A stretch of DNA of 64,000 bases from Plazaster borealis (GCA_021014325.1 CM037464.1:5797127-5861126), one strand, 5' to 3'. Positions 32,801 through 42,566 are shown, counted from the stretch's first letter. Program-made: numbers and translations. Notes: generated from the sequence alone by a model not told the origin.

Positions 32801-35800
32801 GTTAATTTCCCGTATTTGGACAACAAGTTTGTAGGAGAAAAAAATATAGCTGGCCGGTCATCATGGCTTTATTCATGGGGTCGAATGCTTTACCGGTGAG
32901 CGTTTGGTCCATTATACTTTGAGTTGGAGATTCGGCAACCATTGTACATTGTTAGCTAATGTCATAAATCAAGTTGAACACGGCGTTCTTTTGCCTGGAC
33001 GTGTTTTCTTTTTATTCATTGCTTAATCATTATGATCCCGGTATTGTAGTAAAACATTGAGTAGAAATGACATTAAACCTATACTTGCAAGTTGTGTTTG
33101 TGTGTTTTAACGATTCCTTTATATGCTACAGGTGATATGTTCTGGACGCCGTGGTTAAGCGCTGATGAACCGTCCGATGGGGACGACATGGAAACGCTGA
33201 CAGACCATAGACAGGTACTTACTAAAAATAATACAAAATTATATTATAGCACAGTACATAATTACATGGAGAACGATAAAACAACAAAATACAAACTACA
33301 GAACTGTGTGCGTTCAGATGTCTGAGAAAGGCTTCATGCCTGAAGTTATTTTGGGCGTAAAAATGACACGTAATCTGTGTCAAAATGACGCAGAAATGGG
33401 TCAAACCGTCGCAGATTCTGAGTTAAATTTAAAATCCCAAGCCGAAACAATTTGACGGGTCAGCTTGACCCAGAAATGGGTCAGGTCCCATGGGACCCGG
33501 AATCTGTGTCAACGCTGGCCCCGGGAGTTTTAAGAGAATGTAAACTCAATGGTTTCAGGTCATTCAAACCAAACTGTTATTCCTACTCTGAAGGCATTTG
33601 ATCTTCTCTGCGATAACCCGACCGACATCCAATGCCGTACCGTTTATGAAGACATCCCATCATTTGATAGTGGGCAGTCATTTAGCATCAACTGCACGGT
33701 ATCATCCGGTTTGGTGTGCGTTGGTGCAGATCAGAATAACATGGGTAGTGACTCGTGTTACGACTACACAGTTCGTTACTCCTGTCCGGAACGTAAGTAT
33801 ATTTAATGAATGAGTTGCATGCCTGTATATTTGTTGAGAACAAAAGAGGTCCACACAGTGTGGGGACACACACACATGTGGATTTACACACGTCCACACA
33901 ATGTTTTTCTGCAGTGTTGAAGGAAACAAAGGAATGTCCACAGAGTGCATGCAACACAGAGTGTATGTAACACGAAGTGTTTGCAACACATAGCTGCTTG
34001 TTTTCCTGGCACGACTGGAATGCACTGAGTACACAAAGTGCTTATCACAGATCAATGTAAGGGTAAAACTACAATGACAGTTTTACCGTATTTTGTACTT
34101 TATTCAGCAACATTTTCCCACGAGTTTCGGCTTGAGCCTTTTCCCACTTTTTGGACATTAAGACACTACATTGACCCAATTCACCTTGTGGCGTGTCGTG
34201 GCCGAGCGGTCTAGTTCACCAGACCCAAGCTCTGGTGTTGTCAGCAGCAGAGTGTGGGTTCGAATTCCGGTCATGTCACTTGTGCCCTTGAGCAAGGCAC
34301 TTAACCATAACTGCTTCGTAAAAAGTTGTGAAGGTATAAATTGTATTCTGCTGTACCAGCCACGCACCTAGTGGATGATACCCGTTTCTACATGCTTACG
34401 GACTGTGAAGGGGGGTAACCCTGTTTCAACCCCAGGAGTAGGTGGCAACGTGCCCTGGTGGCAGTTGATTTGGGTCGATAGCCCAAATAAGTTAAGTGTA
34501 GCCCTCACCTTGAAGTGGCCGTCCGGCCTTGTTATGTTACGTGATCTCTCATAAAAAAACACCCAAACCCTGACGTCATCATTACAACAATCTTGGTTGC
34601 GCCATATTGGGGGTCAATGTTCCAGAGTGTTACACAGTGTATTGCACATTTTAGGCGACTCAGCGTTTTACACGTCTACGAAATGACTCCCACACTGGCG
34701 AGAGTCGCCGCGTGGTGAAAGGGGTGGGGGGTAGTAATTATCAATACATCACAGTCCTCCTCGCTCTTGTGGGAGTTGAACCCACGACCATCCACTTTCG
34801 AGAACAAATGCCTTCACTGGGGGAAGAGTTGATATTAGCAATGTCTTATTCCCTTTGCAAGAGAGGCGTTGACTCGTTGTTTTTTTGAATGGGTAATCGT
34901 ATACTTATGACGTAACATGTTCACATTTTTTTTACGCACAGCCACATTTCGTTGGACTACGTGGTACGATACCAATGATCCCACCGGCACGATGGAGGAC
35001 GAAACGTTTATTACACACGCAGCACAGGTAACTTTTGCATGAACTCAAAATGTATTGCTTACTTTTTTTTTCTCTTGATGTAAACAAAAAATGGCTGTTT
35101 CCGTGTGCAATGGTGAGACATACTTTTATGAGTTGAAGTATGAAATATTCCATCTATCAACGAATGGAAATATTGATTCTCTCTATTGCAAGAATGCAAA
35201 ACATTTATTATTTCTTTTATATAACACCCAAATATATCTTTGTGATTTGATTGGATACAAACTATATTTGATTGGAGATGAAACTATGAGAAGAAACAAA
35301 CCGTATAAGATTGTATTCTGAAATGAGCTATACACGGGCCTTTTGCATTACTGTGTTACAACGCACGGTGTGGTCTAGTGTGCTTATGGTCTAAAAAGGA
35401 TTCAAAAATGCACTTTAAATTACCAATATAACGAGGTAATGTAAATGGTTTGATTAACGATCTTCCCTAAGCCCTACAATCACCTAATCAAATACCAAAG
35501 GATCTAAACTCGGGTGTTATCTTTATCATAATATATTCATTGAGTGGAGAATCTTTGGGTGAAAAATCCATTCTAAAAAATGGACAACACTTCAGGGTCA
35601 AAATTTACCTGGATCCAGGGGCCGATTTCACAAAAAGATAAGACTATAGTCTTATCTGAAGTTAGGAACAGTAACTGGTCTTAACTTAAGACTATAGTCC
35701 TATATATCTCTTAGCATTGCCTAGGACTAGTCCTAAGTTAGGAAGAGTTTTGTGAAATCGACCCCAGGTCCCCCGTGATTGGGTCTGACCATTTATTGGT

Positions 35801-38800
35801 TAATATTACCCGGAACCTGTGTCAAAATGACCCAGAAGTGGATCAAACTGACGCCGGGTCCGCAGGTCCCCTTGGACCCGGAATCCGGGTCAATTCTGAC
35901 CCGTTTTTATTTTATTTTTTAATTTTTTTTTTTAGAGTGTAACACATTTAATTTGATGTTATAGGATAAGGAACACCGTTGCTGGTTTATTTATGAGAAC
36001 AAAAATACGTCGTTGATTTGGGAAGAGTAAGTCTTAGTTATTTTCCATTCTCTAGTTTGTAGTCAACAAACAAATTACAAACAAGGTTCATTTATCAAGA
36101 AAAGTGTATTTTGTGTACGTTGATATCGGTACACTCTAATTTGTTGACGTTTCTCTGGAGGGTTGGTAATGATTATGATTGTGCGTATAGTAAGTTTGTT
36201 TTTTTCCCTAAAAACTGTCAATCCTATACGTCATATTTAAGTGTTTTTTGTTCATCAGTTGTATGTCATTACAGCACTTAAACTCTTGTCTTTCTAGTAT
36301 ACTGATTTATGCAGCCAGCCAATCGGTGCTGAATGTCGAATCAAAGGGACCAATAAAAGCATAATTGCCAGCGGGATTATTCCAGAGATTCCGTATCTCT
36401 GCAATGCGAACGGATTCCTCTGCCAAGATGCAGATAATACTGAGCCTTGTCCGGACGTTGAGGTGCGCTACAGATGTCCAGCTTCATCGGGTATGCCTTA
36501 CAGTTATTATTATTATTATTATTATATATTTTTGGTAATGAAACCAAGGATGCCTCATCAGTGAACTTAATCACTGTAGCTCACAATCATGCCCGAGGAA
36601 ACCTGTAAACAAAGGTGCTTGCTATGTGAACCAGAAACACCGGGGGTTCACCCCTATACTAATCCGTCCACGATAAGTGTTCAGGTTTCTTTTATGTGCA
36701 CTGCCAACCCTAGTACACCTAGGGCTTAATGATTCATCCGAAAGACAAAGCAATCATGGTAAAGTATCTTGCTCAAGGATACAAATGTCAAGACCGGGAC
36801 TCGAACCCAAACTCTGCCGATCAGCACCAGAGCTTGTGTCTGGTGCTCTTAACCGCTCGGCCACGACACGTAACAGTGATCATAGTCTATAATTTTTGGA
36901 AGGTTCCACTGGTTCACTTGGTCCCCAGTAAGCCGAAAAGTTAGATTGACAGGTGGAGGGATGTTGGAAACCTCGGAACCTAGCGTAGGTTGTCAACAAG
37001 ACATCTGAAAGCCTGCAACAAAGAACAGATGGCTCCACTTTAACAGAGGGTTAGATCTGGGTAGGTATGTACGTCTGTACAATTTTGTGCACGGTGTATA
37101 TGAGTAAAGATATTTTTCAGCACCTAAAACAAACCTGCAAATCTCTGGGACCTGATCCCAAGTGGAATTGTCCAGTCTAGGATATGAAGGACTTTGACTC
37201 CCCCAGGGCTTTGCACTTTGGAGAAAACTGTGACATAATAATATAACATGTACCGCAGTGTTACCAGCGATCACTTAAGGGTTACAAAATCACAGTTGGC
37301 GTGAACTTTGTCTGACTGGTTTTTTTGTGGTGATATTAGTGACGAAATCTTTGTGACAAAACAAAAAACAAAAACCAGGGTGTTGTAACATTTTGGTGTT
37401 TCGACCAGTATGCTGTGATTATCTTCGGGGTTATTTCTCACGAAGATGACCAGAGCATACTAATCGAAACGTTGAGTTGTTACACCATGCACTGTTTCTT
37501 TGCAGAAACCATCAACAAGAAAGAGATTTTCACTAATCAATTATTATCGACAGATTTCATATTGTTCTCCTATCATGCGAAGTTTACAATTCTTTTGAGC
37601 TTTTTACTTTGTAAACAATTGCGGCGATAGTTTAGCCAATGCATGGCATAATTTATTGTATACAAACTTGTTTGCCTCGAGTAATTTCTTACTTTAATTT
37701 TTACTGCGTTTAAGTATAATAGGTTTAAGGAATTGTACTGTACGTAAAACACCTGCATCTTTTTTACTTAATGTGAAATCAAAACCCAGGTGAAACTCAA
37801 ATAGTATGGTGCATTGTATACCCATTTACAAGTATAGCACTCGCGGCTACTGGATACCATACCAATATAATCTTTACAATATAAAAGTCCCAAATCCCCA
37901 TCCACCCAATTGTACACAAATCCCAAATGACCCCATGTTTTTTTCCAACTAGACACTGATCTAAGAATCAACAGCCTTCGGAGAGTTGGTGACCAATTCG
38001 ACTCAACCCTGAAATTGCAGTGTGAAGCTACCGTAGGGGTACCTGCAGTAACTGGTTTCAGTCTGGAATGGGCGTGGTTCGAATCCCATCGATTTCCTAT
38101 AGCTATGAAGCCATTGGTAGAGAGTGGACTAGCCACTATCTCTTCTTACACAACGGGACAATGTTGCCAAGTTTCGTTGGTGGAAATTGAGAATTTCTAC
38201 AACAGTCTTCTTGCCAATAAGACCATTGTGTGCATCGCTCGAGATGGAATCATAGTTGACCACAAAACATTTCAAGTAGATCTTAGTAAGTATGTTTTTC
38301 CGAACATTTTCCCATAAACTCTCGGGTCAGAATTGACCCGGAGTCCGGGTCCCAGGGCTGGGGCACTGACCTATTGCTATGTCAGGCAGACCTTGAAAGA
38401 AACATTTAAAAGAAAAATTGATTTTAACTCGGATTTTACGTCAGTTTGACCAATGTCTGTGTAATGTTGACACAGATTCCAAGTCATACTGACCCAGAAA
38501 TGAGTCAGGCCCCACGGGGATCCAGATCCATGTCAATTCTGACCCAGAGTTTGTTTTTGGAGAGTCTAATGATGTTTTCTTTAAAGGAACGTTACAGAAC
38601 TGGTAATTAAAATTTTCTTTAAGATCACAGATTTACATAAAACACGGTCTAATGATGACGATAGTAGAAAACATCCTTAGAAATATTTCTGTCTGAAATG
38701 CCATATTTGATGAGAAATAAATAAAACTATTTTCCGATTGGAGTTTATCGCTCATGAGCGTTTTATTCATGCATTGTATTAACACATGCAAATGTGTAAT

Positions 38801-41800
38801 CGGTTTTTCACTATTTTCTCGTGACCCAGATGGCCGATCGATCTCAAACTTCTACAGGTTTGTCAGTTTATGTATATGGTGGATTATATAAAGTGCTTAC
38901 ACTGCCAGCAACTGTTTTGTTAGCAAAAACCAATTCTATAATGTTCCTTTAAGTCAGAAAAACCCTATAATGTCCCAACTTTTTTAAACTCATGTGGTCG
39001 AATGGTTTAGAGCATCGAATTCAAGTTCCGATGGTTAAGTCATCGGGGTGTGGGTTCGAATCCCGTTCATGACACTTGTATCCTTGATCAAGATACTTTA
39101 CAATAATTGCTACTCTTCACCCAGGGGTATAAATGGGTACCTGCGACTAGGGTAGAGGTTGATATTGTGTTTGAAAAAGCCTTCGGAGCGCCACGGCAGC
39201 TCGGGTCGGGGCTGTATACTCCCCAGGGAGCTGAGAAAGACCAAAGGAATGTTATTGGCCAAATGACCAGGGCACTAATGTAAAGGGCATTGATACGTTT
39301 ATTGTAAAATGCGCTCTACAAGAACTAGTTATTATTAATATATTTTTATTTTCTCTTGCCCATAAACGTTGTTCTTCCCTTTTCTCCGTAATGTCACGTG
39401 AACTGACGAGAACTTTCAAACTGGTTGGTACTAATGTTTTCACAAAGATTAAGGTTTAACTTTGTAGAGATTCTTACCACTGTGTGTAATAAGAACCAAA
39501 CTTAATAGTATTATTTGCATTGTTTTTCTTTTAGCAACTTTCAATGGTGAAGTTACCATCTTGTCAGAAAGTAGTGACGTCATCATCGGCGACACGGTTC
39601 TCATTAATTGTTCAGTGTCTGGAGAGGGCGTTTTCACTGTGGACTGGTACCACACATCTAACCACCAAACTGATGCAACACCTGTATTACCTGAGAAGGG
39701 TAGATACCAAACACTCAAGGAGATGTTGTCACCTACAAGTATTTCCATGTCACTGGAAATTGTATCATTCAGCGAGAACGACAATGGCATTTATATTTGC
39801 TCTGTGAATCGGGGTATAAGAACGGATGCAATCCAACTATACGAAGGTAGATATCTTGAATCTTTATGCCTTCAAATCTCTCAAAAGTTTGCTGTTTGGA
39901 TTACTCCTTATCTTTTGCAAGAGTTGTTCATGCACAAAACATCTAGTGTTTTGTAACAAGTGAGTAGTGATTAAAAGAAAACAAAACACAATAAATTTAC
40001 ATCTTGAAATAAAACCAGCGGAACATACGGTCCGTAATTCTGTGGATACAAAAAAAAAAATTTCTACAAAATAGCAGACTGTGCTCTGTCATGAAATGAT
40101 ACAATTTTTTTGTTTTAAGGGTTATTATTTTATGTGAATCATTATATTCTACCTTTAAAATATCTTTCTAACTCCTGCTGCCGGTGTAGCTGTTTCACCT
40201 TCTACGGTTGGTGGTGACGTTCAGACCGATGGAACTACACCGTCGGGCCTTGACTCACAGCGAACATCGTCTCTCGTCAAAATAACGACTGAAGATTTAC
40301 CAACGACGGCAGTGCAGCAGAGTTATGTCGATACCACTGAGACAGCTCAATCAACTCAGGAGGTAATGACCACACCTCCACAGGTGACGTCACCACCGAC
40401 TACGCTGAAACCGATGACGTCAGCAGAAGCACCCGACGAAGGGCGTGTAACAACTGCGAAGAATTCGGTGAAGGAGCGTGTTGAAACGGAACAACCGTCA
40501 ACTGCAGTCACGTCACCACCGACTACGCTGAAACCGATGACGTCAGATACACCCAACGAAGGGGCAGCAACAACTGCGAATAATTCACTTTCCCAGATGA
40601 AGTTGAATGATAGGACCCCGGTAGTTCCAACTGGTATGCTATTTTGTTCAGATAGATATTGAACATTTTTTAAACCCACACATTTCCGTTGAAAACTATT
40701 AATTTGTGTTGATGAAACCTACTCTGCTCCCTATTTCAATTTTGCCGTTTATTTACGGTACTCATTTTTGAGTCCTTAAGCAGATGATTGATGTTTAAAG
40801 GTATCGTACACGTTTGGTAATGACTCAAAACAAATATTAGCATTAAACTTACTTGGTAACAAGCAACGGAGAGCTGTTGATAGTATAACACATTGTAGGA
40901 AACGACTTCCTCTGAAGTAACGTAGTTTTTGAGAAAGAGGTAATTTCCCACCAAAATAATAAAAACTTATTGCGTACAACAAGGGTGTTTTTTCTTTCAT
41001 CATTTTCTTGCAACTTCGATGACCAATTGAGCACAAATTTTCACAGGCTTGTTATTTTATGCACATGTTGGGATACACCAAGTGAGAACACTGGTCTTTG
41101 TCAATTACCAAACGTGTTCAGTCCCTTTAAGAACTTTTTTGTGTGATAATAATTTGTTATGCATTTCTTGGAACCGAGACATCGTCCCCATTAGTACGAT
41201 TTCCGCTGGTCAACCAGGCACTATTAAAAAAAGAAAAAAAAGGAAATGTTCGCCAAACGCACCTAAAATTGTGAAACTATTTTTTTTTCTTCAAACCCTC
41301 ATCTCCTGGAGAACCGTCGATCATTTCTACGTTCCCTTTTCTTCGAGCATCAACTCTTCCTTGCAAATGTCCCCTTCATCTTCTCCAGACCTTTCAACTG
41401 TGAAGACTTGTACAAAGCAGATAGAAACATGCTATTATGCGTCTGGGACACTACGTTTTCCATACAAAGCTTCCTTCAAAGATAATTGTTTTTCTATTTT
41501 ATATACTTATCATAAATCCTGGATGTTTGACCGTTCAGCCTAATTTTTGTCAGCCACGTTTTTGGTAGACTGTAAACAGAGATGGCAAAAGGACGATAGA
41601 GTACTTTATTTTTTTACTCTTGTACAAAATGGTCCGTGATGATTATTTTTTATTTTTTTCCTAAACTGATTCTGTATTCATTTTGTTTTCAGAAAACTTC
41701 CTTTGGCTGGTTCCCGTCATCATATGTACCGTCATCGTTGTCGTCTCTGTCTTAGCGATCGGCTTATACGTCAAGAAAAAGTAAGAATACCAGGCTAACC

Positions 41801-42020
41801 CCTTTCATGTTTAACGTGCACTGTTATTTCAGACGTAAACATTCGAATTTTTAATAGAAGTTAGATGTATCAGATGATTTCAAGTAACTGATGGTATTTT
41901 GGTTCCATGTGAAGGTATACTTTGGTTCAACCTCTGAGGCCAGTTAGATCAGAACTACGTGAGCTTCACGCTGGACTACCGTCAATCAAACCAGATCCAG
42001 GCAGAGATTCATCTGGCTAA
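26751..42020 (+). CDS. WxxW-LamG-Ig-mucin stalk transmembrane protein (13 exons, 5' end missing)
   Basis: Thirteen exons join into one open frame of 1066 residues ending at TAA 42018-42020: 26751-26857, 27806-28004, 30101-30838, 31888-32202, 33132-33214, 33594-33792, 34942-35027, 36298-36490, 37953-38285, 39535-39846, 40190-40633, 41693-41780, 41915-42020. Module order (residues counted from the first full codon): WxxW 1-102, LamG-like 102-347, Ig 348-452, WxxW 453-546, WxxW 547-639, Ig 640-750, Ig 751-854, Thr/Pro stalk 855-1002, TM about 1005-1029, tail of about 35. Such a layout fits a type I surface protein. WxxW modules are known from gel-forming mucins and cartilage intermediate layer protein; LamG and Ig folds bind glycans or proteins. 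An adhesive or recognition receptor is inferred. The signal-peptide exon(s) were not identified. A paralogue begins at 59985. Confidence 0.88.
26891..27094 (-). mobile_element. tRNA-derived SINE, copy 2 (truncated)
   Basis: Matches the body of the SINEs at 315 and 36503 (AACCAAGGATGCC, AAACAAGGGTGCTTGCTATG, CCAGAAACACCGG, ACCAATCCTAGTAC). It lacks the tRNA-like head. Confidence 0.65.
27806..28004 (+). CDS. receptor exon 2: second half of WxxW module 1
   Basis: Acceptor ATCTTCGTACAG, donor CATG|GTAAAT; phase 0 in, phase 1 out. Carries the six Cys of the module: VCRSP, AECRV, GCTP, LLCQN, ACLDY, FECP. ECR..., GLLCQNSDQ and CLDYEIRFECP are the family's conserved positions. Confidence 0.87.
28446..28822 (-). 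mobile_element. TTAA-type MITE, main subfamily, copy 8
   Basis: An inverted full-length copy in the intron before the LamG exon. Ends TTAATGGTATCGTACACG and GTTCAGTGCCTTTAA. The stem is slightly decayed (CTTCTTGCAAGACC). Confidence 0.82.
29037..29099 (+). repeat. three tandem AAAGAGCAAGGG units
   Basis: Three copies of a roughly 22-base unit (AAAGAGCAAGGG(G/A)AATGTGTT). The third runs into the left arm of the inverted repeat 29077-29202. Confidence 0.6.
29077..29685. mobile_element. foldback element with ~125-base arms
   Basis: The left arm 29077-29202 (GAGCAAGGGAGATGTCAA, GAGTGGGGAAAAAATTACAA, CCTCACGTTTTAATGGTGTA) is the complement of the right arm 29558-29685. About 355 bases lie between and show no coding frame. 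Confidence 0.7.
29782..30067 (+). mobile_element. TTAA-type MITE, main subfamily, copy 9 (internally deleted)
   Basis: Both TTAA ends are present (TTAAAGGCATCGTACACG, TGTACAGTGCCTTTAA), but the central hairpin and flanks are missing between TTGTTGTACAAA and AACTACGTTACTTC. It ends 33 bases before the LamG exon. Confidence 0.8.
30101..30838 (+). CDS. receptor exon 3: LamG-like (concanavalin A-like) module
   Basis: Phase 1 on both sides (TTCCCTCTAG acceptor, CTACAG|GTTAGA donor). Encodes about 246 residues forming one jelly-roll module of the Laminin_G_3 type. It starts PEPHFYWDLS, then DSSDHLCA, the Cys-rich CITEPACCTSGWTFAFWMRY, the strand KLIVRGD, the AWTHHCFTYN and YFKNGDLLH motifs, and ends SDFKMFYRSF. 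The WT.H..FTYN...G...Y.NG pattern is typical of the fold. Ligand unknown. Confidence 0.85.
31229..31802 (+). mobile_element. CAATAGACT..TCTCGCGC TIR element
   Basis: Left end AATAGACTGTGCAAGTCTCG, right end CGGGACTTGAACAGTCTATT. It contains GTGGTTGGGACCACAATGGT, itself a small palindrome. A partial inverted copy is at 22044-22260. It has no obvious transposase frame. Confidence 0.7.
31888..32202 (+). CDS. receptor exon 4: Ig-like module 1
   Basis: Phase 1 on both sides. About 105 residues with the Ig cysteine in VELACLAKSG, the core Trp in TINWYRSDDG and the second Cys in TFVCEASD. The donor is AAGC|GTAAGT. The intron before it holds the TIR element 31229-31802. Confidence 0.8.
32348..32573. 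mobile_element. TGCAAAA.CTGGTGT TIR element, copy 2
   Basis: Left CTGCAGAAACTGGGTGTTAA, right CACCCCAGTTTTTGCAGTGT. The inner pair GACACCTTGGGTGTTGTCAC/GTGACTACAACCATGGTGTC is as in 25563-25755. Confidence 0.65.
32760..32812. mobile_element. TGTCCCCC..ATACGG element, fragment
   Basis: GATAGCACCCTCTTTTGAAT and CAACCCATGTTAATTTCCC are shared with 42237-42566 and, complemented, with 59433-59585. Confidence 0.45.
33132..33214 (+). CDS. receptor exon 5: first half of WxxW module 2
   Basis: Phase 1 in, phase 0 out. Encodes MFWTPWLSADEPSDGDDMET and LTDHRQ, the W-T-P-W variant. Confidence 0.85.
33349..33540. mobile_element. GACCC/GGGTC foldback element, copy 2 (decayed)
   Basis: GACGCAGAAATGGGTCAAAC, GACCCAGAAATGGGTCAGGT and GGACCCGGAATCTGTGTCAA repeat the family words. 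The right end AGTTTTAAGAGAATGT is recognisable; the left end is not. Confidence 0.55.
33594..33792 (+). CDS. receptor exon 6: second half of WxxW module 2
   Basis: Phase 0 in, phase 1 out. The start is set at GCA after TTCCTACTCTGAAG because this gives the same spacing to the first Cys (AFDLLCDN) as in module 1 and keeps the frame open. The earlier TTTCAG at 33552-33557 would need another phase. Six Cys: LLCDN, IQCRT, NCTV, LVCVG, SCYDY, YSCPE. Confidence 0.82.
33838..34010 (+). repeat. CACACTGTGTGGAC-rich repeat, copy 2
   Basis: AAAAGAGGTCCACACAGTGT, CACACGTCCACACAATG and ACACAGAGTGTATGTAACAC are variants of one word. The block is inverted relative to 24000-24190. Confidence 0.55.
34191..34558 (+). 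mobile_element. tRNA-derived SINE, copy 3
   Basis: The head looks tRNA-Leu-like: GTGGCCGAGCGGTCTAG (A box), then CCAGACCCAAGCTCTGGTGT and GTGGGTTCGAATTCCGG (B box, one mismatch to GGTTCGANTCC). The body continues CTTGAGCAAGGCACTTAACC and ends near CTTGAAGTGGCCGTCCGG. Confidence 0.8.
34942..35027 (+). CDS. receptor exon 7: first half of WxxW module 3
   Basis: Phase 1 in, phase 0 out. Encodes TFRWTTWYDTNDPTGTMEDE and TFITHAAQ, the W-T-T-W variant. Confidence 0.84.
35570..35940. mobile_element. GACCC/GGGTC foldback element, copy 3 (carries a nested element)
   Basis: Left AGGGTCAAAATTTACCTGGA, right GTCAATTCTGACCCG followed by AGAGTGT. The element at 35617-35766 sits inside. Confidence 0.65.
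35617..35766. mobile_element. GGGCCGATTTCACAAA TIR element, intact copy
   Basis: Left GGGGCCGATTTCACAAAAAG, right TTTTGTGAAATCGACCCC. The inside is a series of TTAAGACTATAGTC/GACTAGTCCTAAG inverted words, so the whole 150 bases can fold back. Confidence 0.75.
36298..36490 (+). CDS. receptor exon 8: second half of WxxW module 3
   Basis: Phase 0 in, phase 1 out; donor TCGG|GTATGC. Cys in DLCSQ, AECRI, LCNAN, LCQDA, PCPDV, YRCPA. CPDVEVRYRCP matches CLDYEIRFECP of module 1. Confidence 0.84.
36503..36870 (-). mobile_element. tRNA-derived SINE, copy 4
   Basis: On the minus strand a good head (TGGCCGAGCGGTTAAGAGC, GGGTTCGAGTCCCGG) is followed by the body and an AAT/TTA tail at 36503-36527. It is inserted 12 bases downstream of the exon 8 donor. 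Confidence 0.85.
37953..38285 (+). CDS. receptor exon 9: Ig-like module 2
   Basis: Phase 1 on both sides. First Cys in LKLQCEATVG, Trp in LEWAWFESH, second Cys in TIVCIARDG. An extra Cys pair occurs in TGQCCQVSL, which is unusual for a simple Ig fold. Confidence 0.78.
38322..38565. mobile_element. GACCC/GGGTC foldback element, copy 4
   Basis: ACTCTCGGGTCAGAATTGAC at the left and GTCAATTCTGACCCAGAGTT at the right are inverted copies. ACTCGGATTTTACGTC in the middle recurs in 43024-43262. Confidence 0.7.
38581..38952 (-). mobile_element. TTAA-type MITE, CGCTCATGAGCG-hairpin copy
   Basis: Ends TTAAAGGAACGTTACAGAAC and TTCTATAATGTTCCTTTAA. The centre holds the palindrome CGCTCATGAGCG. The core on the minus strand keeps AACCTGTAGAAGTTTGAGAT and GGTCACGAGAAAATAGTGAA. 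Confidence 0.7.
38992..39280 (+). mobile_element. tRNA-derived SINE, second family
   Basis: Head TGGTCGAATGGTTTAGAGCA (A box region) and GTGGGTTCGAATCCCG (exact B-box GGTTCGAATCC). It is followed by CTTGATCAAGATACTTTACA and a GGTATAAATGGGTACCTG body different from the first SINE family. Confidence 0.75.
39535..39846 (+). CDS. receptor exon 10: Ig-like module 3
   Basis: Phase 1 on both sides. The clearest Ig fold of the gene: TVLINCSVSG, VDWYHTS and the canonical ENDNGIYICSV at the F strand. The donor is GAAG|GTAGAT. Confidence 0.85.
40190..40633 (+). CDS. receptor exon 11: Thr/Ser/Pro mucin-like stalk
   Basis: Phase 1 on both sides. About 148 residues, rich in Thr, Ser, Pro and Val, with one perfectly repeated block TSPPTTLKPMTS. 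This suggests a densely O-glycosylated stalk holding the domains away from the membrane. The start is inferred from a CTGCTGCCGGTGTAG acceptor with a poor pyrimidine tract. Confidence 0.78.
40795..41130 (-). mobile_element. TTAA-type MITE, main subfamily, copy 10 (hairpin deleted)
   Basis: Both TTAA ends are intact. The centre reads AAAACTTATTGCGTACAACA, so the stem is lost as in 21241-21570. Confidence 0.8.
41693..41780 (+). CDS. receptor exon 12: transmembrane helix
   Basis: Phase 1 in, phase 2 out. Encodes ENFLWLVPVIICTVIVVVSV followed by LAIGLYVKKK, a single membrane span with a lysine stop-transfer signal. Confidence 0.86.
41915..42020 (+). CDS. receptor exon 13: short cytoplasmic tail
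   Basis: Entered in phase 2 after GGTTCCATGTGAAG. Encodes 34 residues beginning YTLVQPLRPVRSELRELH and ending RDSSG before TAA. YTLV fits the YxxPhi sorting pattern but lies only a few residues from the membrane. The residue before KKY does not fit an ITIM. No kinase or adaptor domain is present. Confidence 0.8.
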
Positions 42021-42047
42021 CACCCTATTCGTCAAGGAAGGCAATTA

Positions 42048-42053
42048 AATAAA
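42048..42053 (+). terminator. polyadenylation signal of the receptor gene
   Basis: AATAAA 27 bases after the stop codon. A very short 3' untranslated region would follow, unless a later signal is used. Confidence 0.5.
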
Positions 42054-42236
42054 ATGCCAACTTAGATAGTTATAGATCTGTTTAAAAGCTTTTCGGTATA
42101 ATTGTGATGGATTTATTTTGGTTCTAATTTATAAGTTTTACATTGTACTGGTTAATGTCTTCAACATGATTTAGGTTTAACGAAAAGAAAAAATAACGAC
42201 AGTGAAATTTGAACATGCTACCTCTGGATTAACGTG

Positions 42237-42566
42237 CCGGTGTGGCAGGAGATTCTGGTCCCCCCTGAGATTCTGTCCCCCCATAGACTTTTTCGTAAAT
42301 ACTCGGTACGCGCTCATTTGCCGTGGGAAGATGTGCATGCTGGTATACTAGTGACAAACTATAGCCGCCAACTTGACCAGCATGCACCTCATTCCACGGC
42401 TAATGCATGCGCACAGAGTATTATGTAAGATAACACCCGAGTATAGATCCTCCGGTATTTGCGAACTGTTTAGAAATACCTTCTGATAGCGCCCTCTTTT
42501 GAATCAACCTCCTTCAACCCATGTTAATTCCATTCTGGCGGGGGGACAGAATCTCAGGGGGACATA
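42237..42566. mobile_element. TGTCCCCC..ATACGG-family TIR element
   Basis: GAGATTCTGTCCCCCCAT near the left end pairs with GGGGGGACAGAATCTC at the right. Inside, GCATGCTGGTATACTAGTGA and its surroundings fold back on TGACCAGCATGC. Confidence 0.6.

Noticed and set aside
33550..33593. GTTTCAG at 33551-33557 as the acceptor of receptor exon 6
   Set aside because: It would shift the frame relative to the phase 0 donor of exon 5. The downstream CTGAAG acceptor keeps frame and matches module 1 spacing.
34191..34265. Possible tRNA-Leu gene
   Set aside because: A/B-box-like sequence is present, but it is the head of a SINE with a long body. Arms are mismatched and several similar heads occur nearby.
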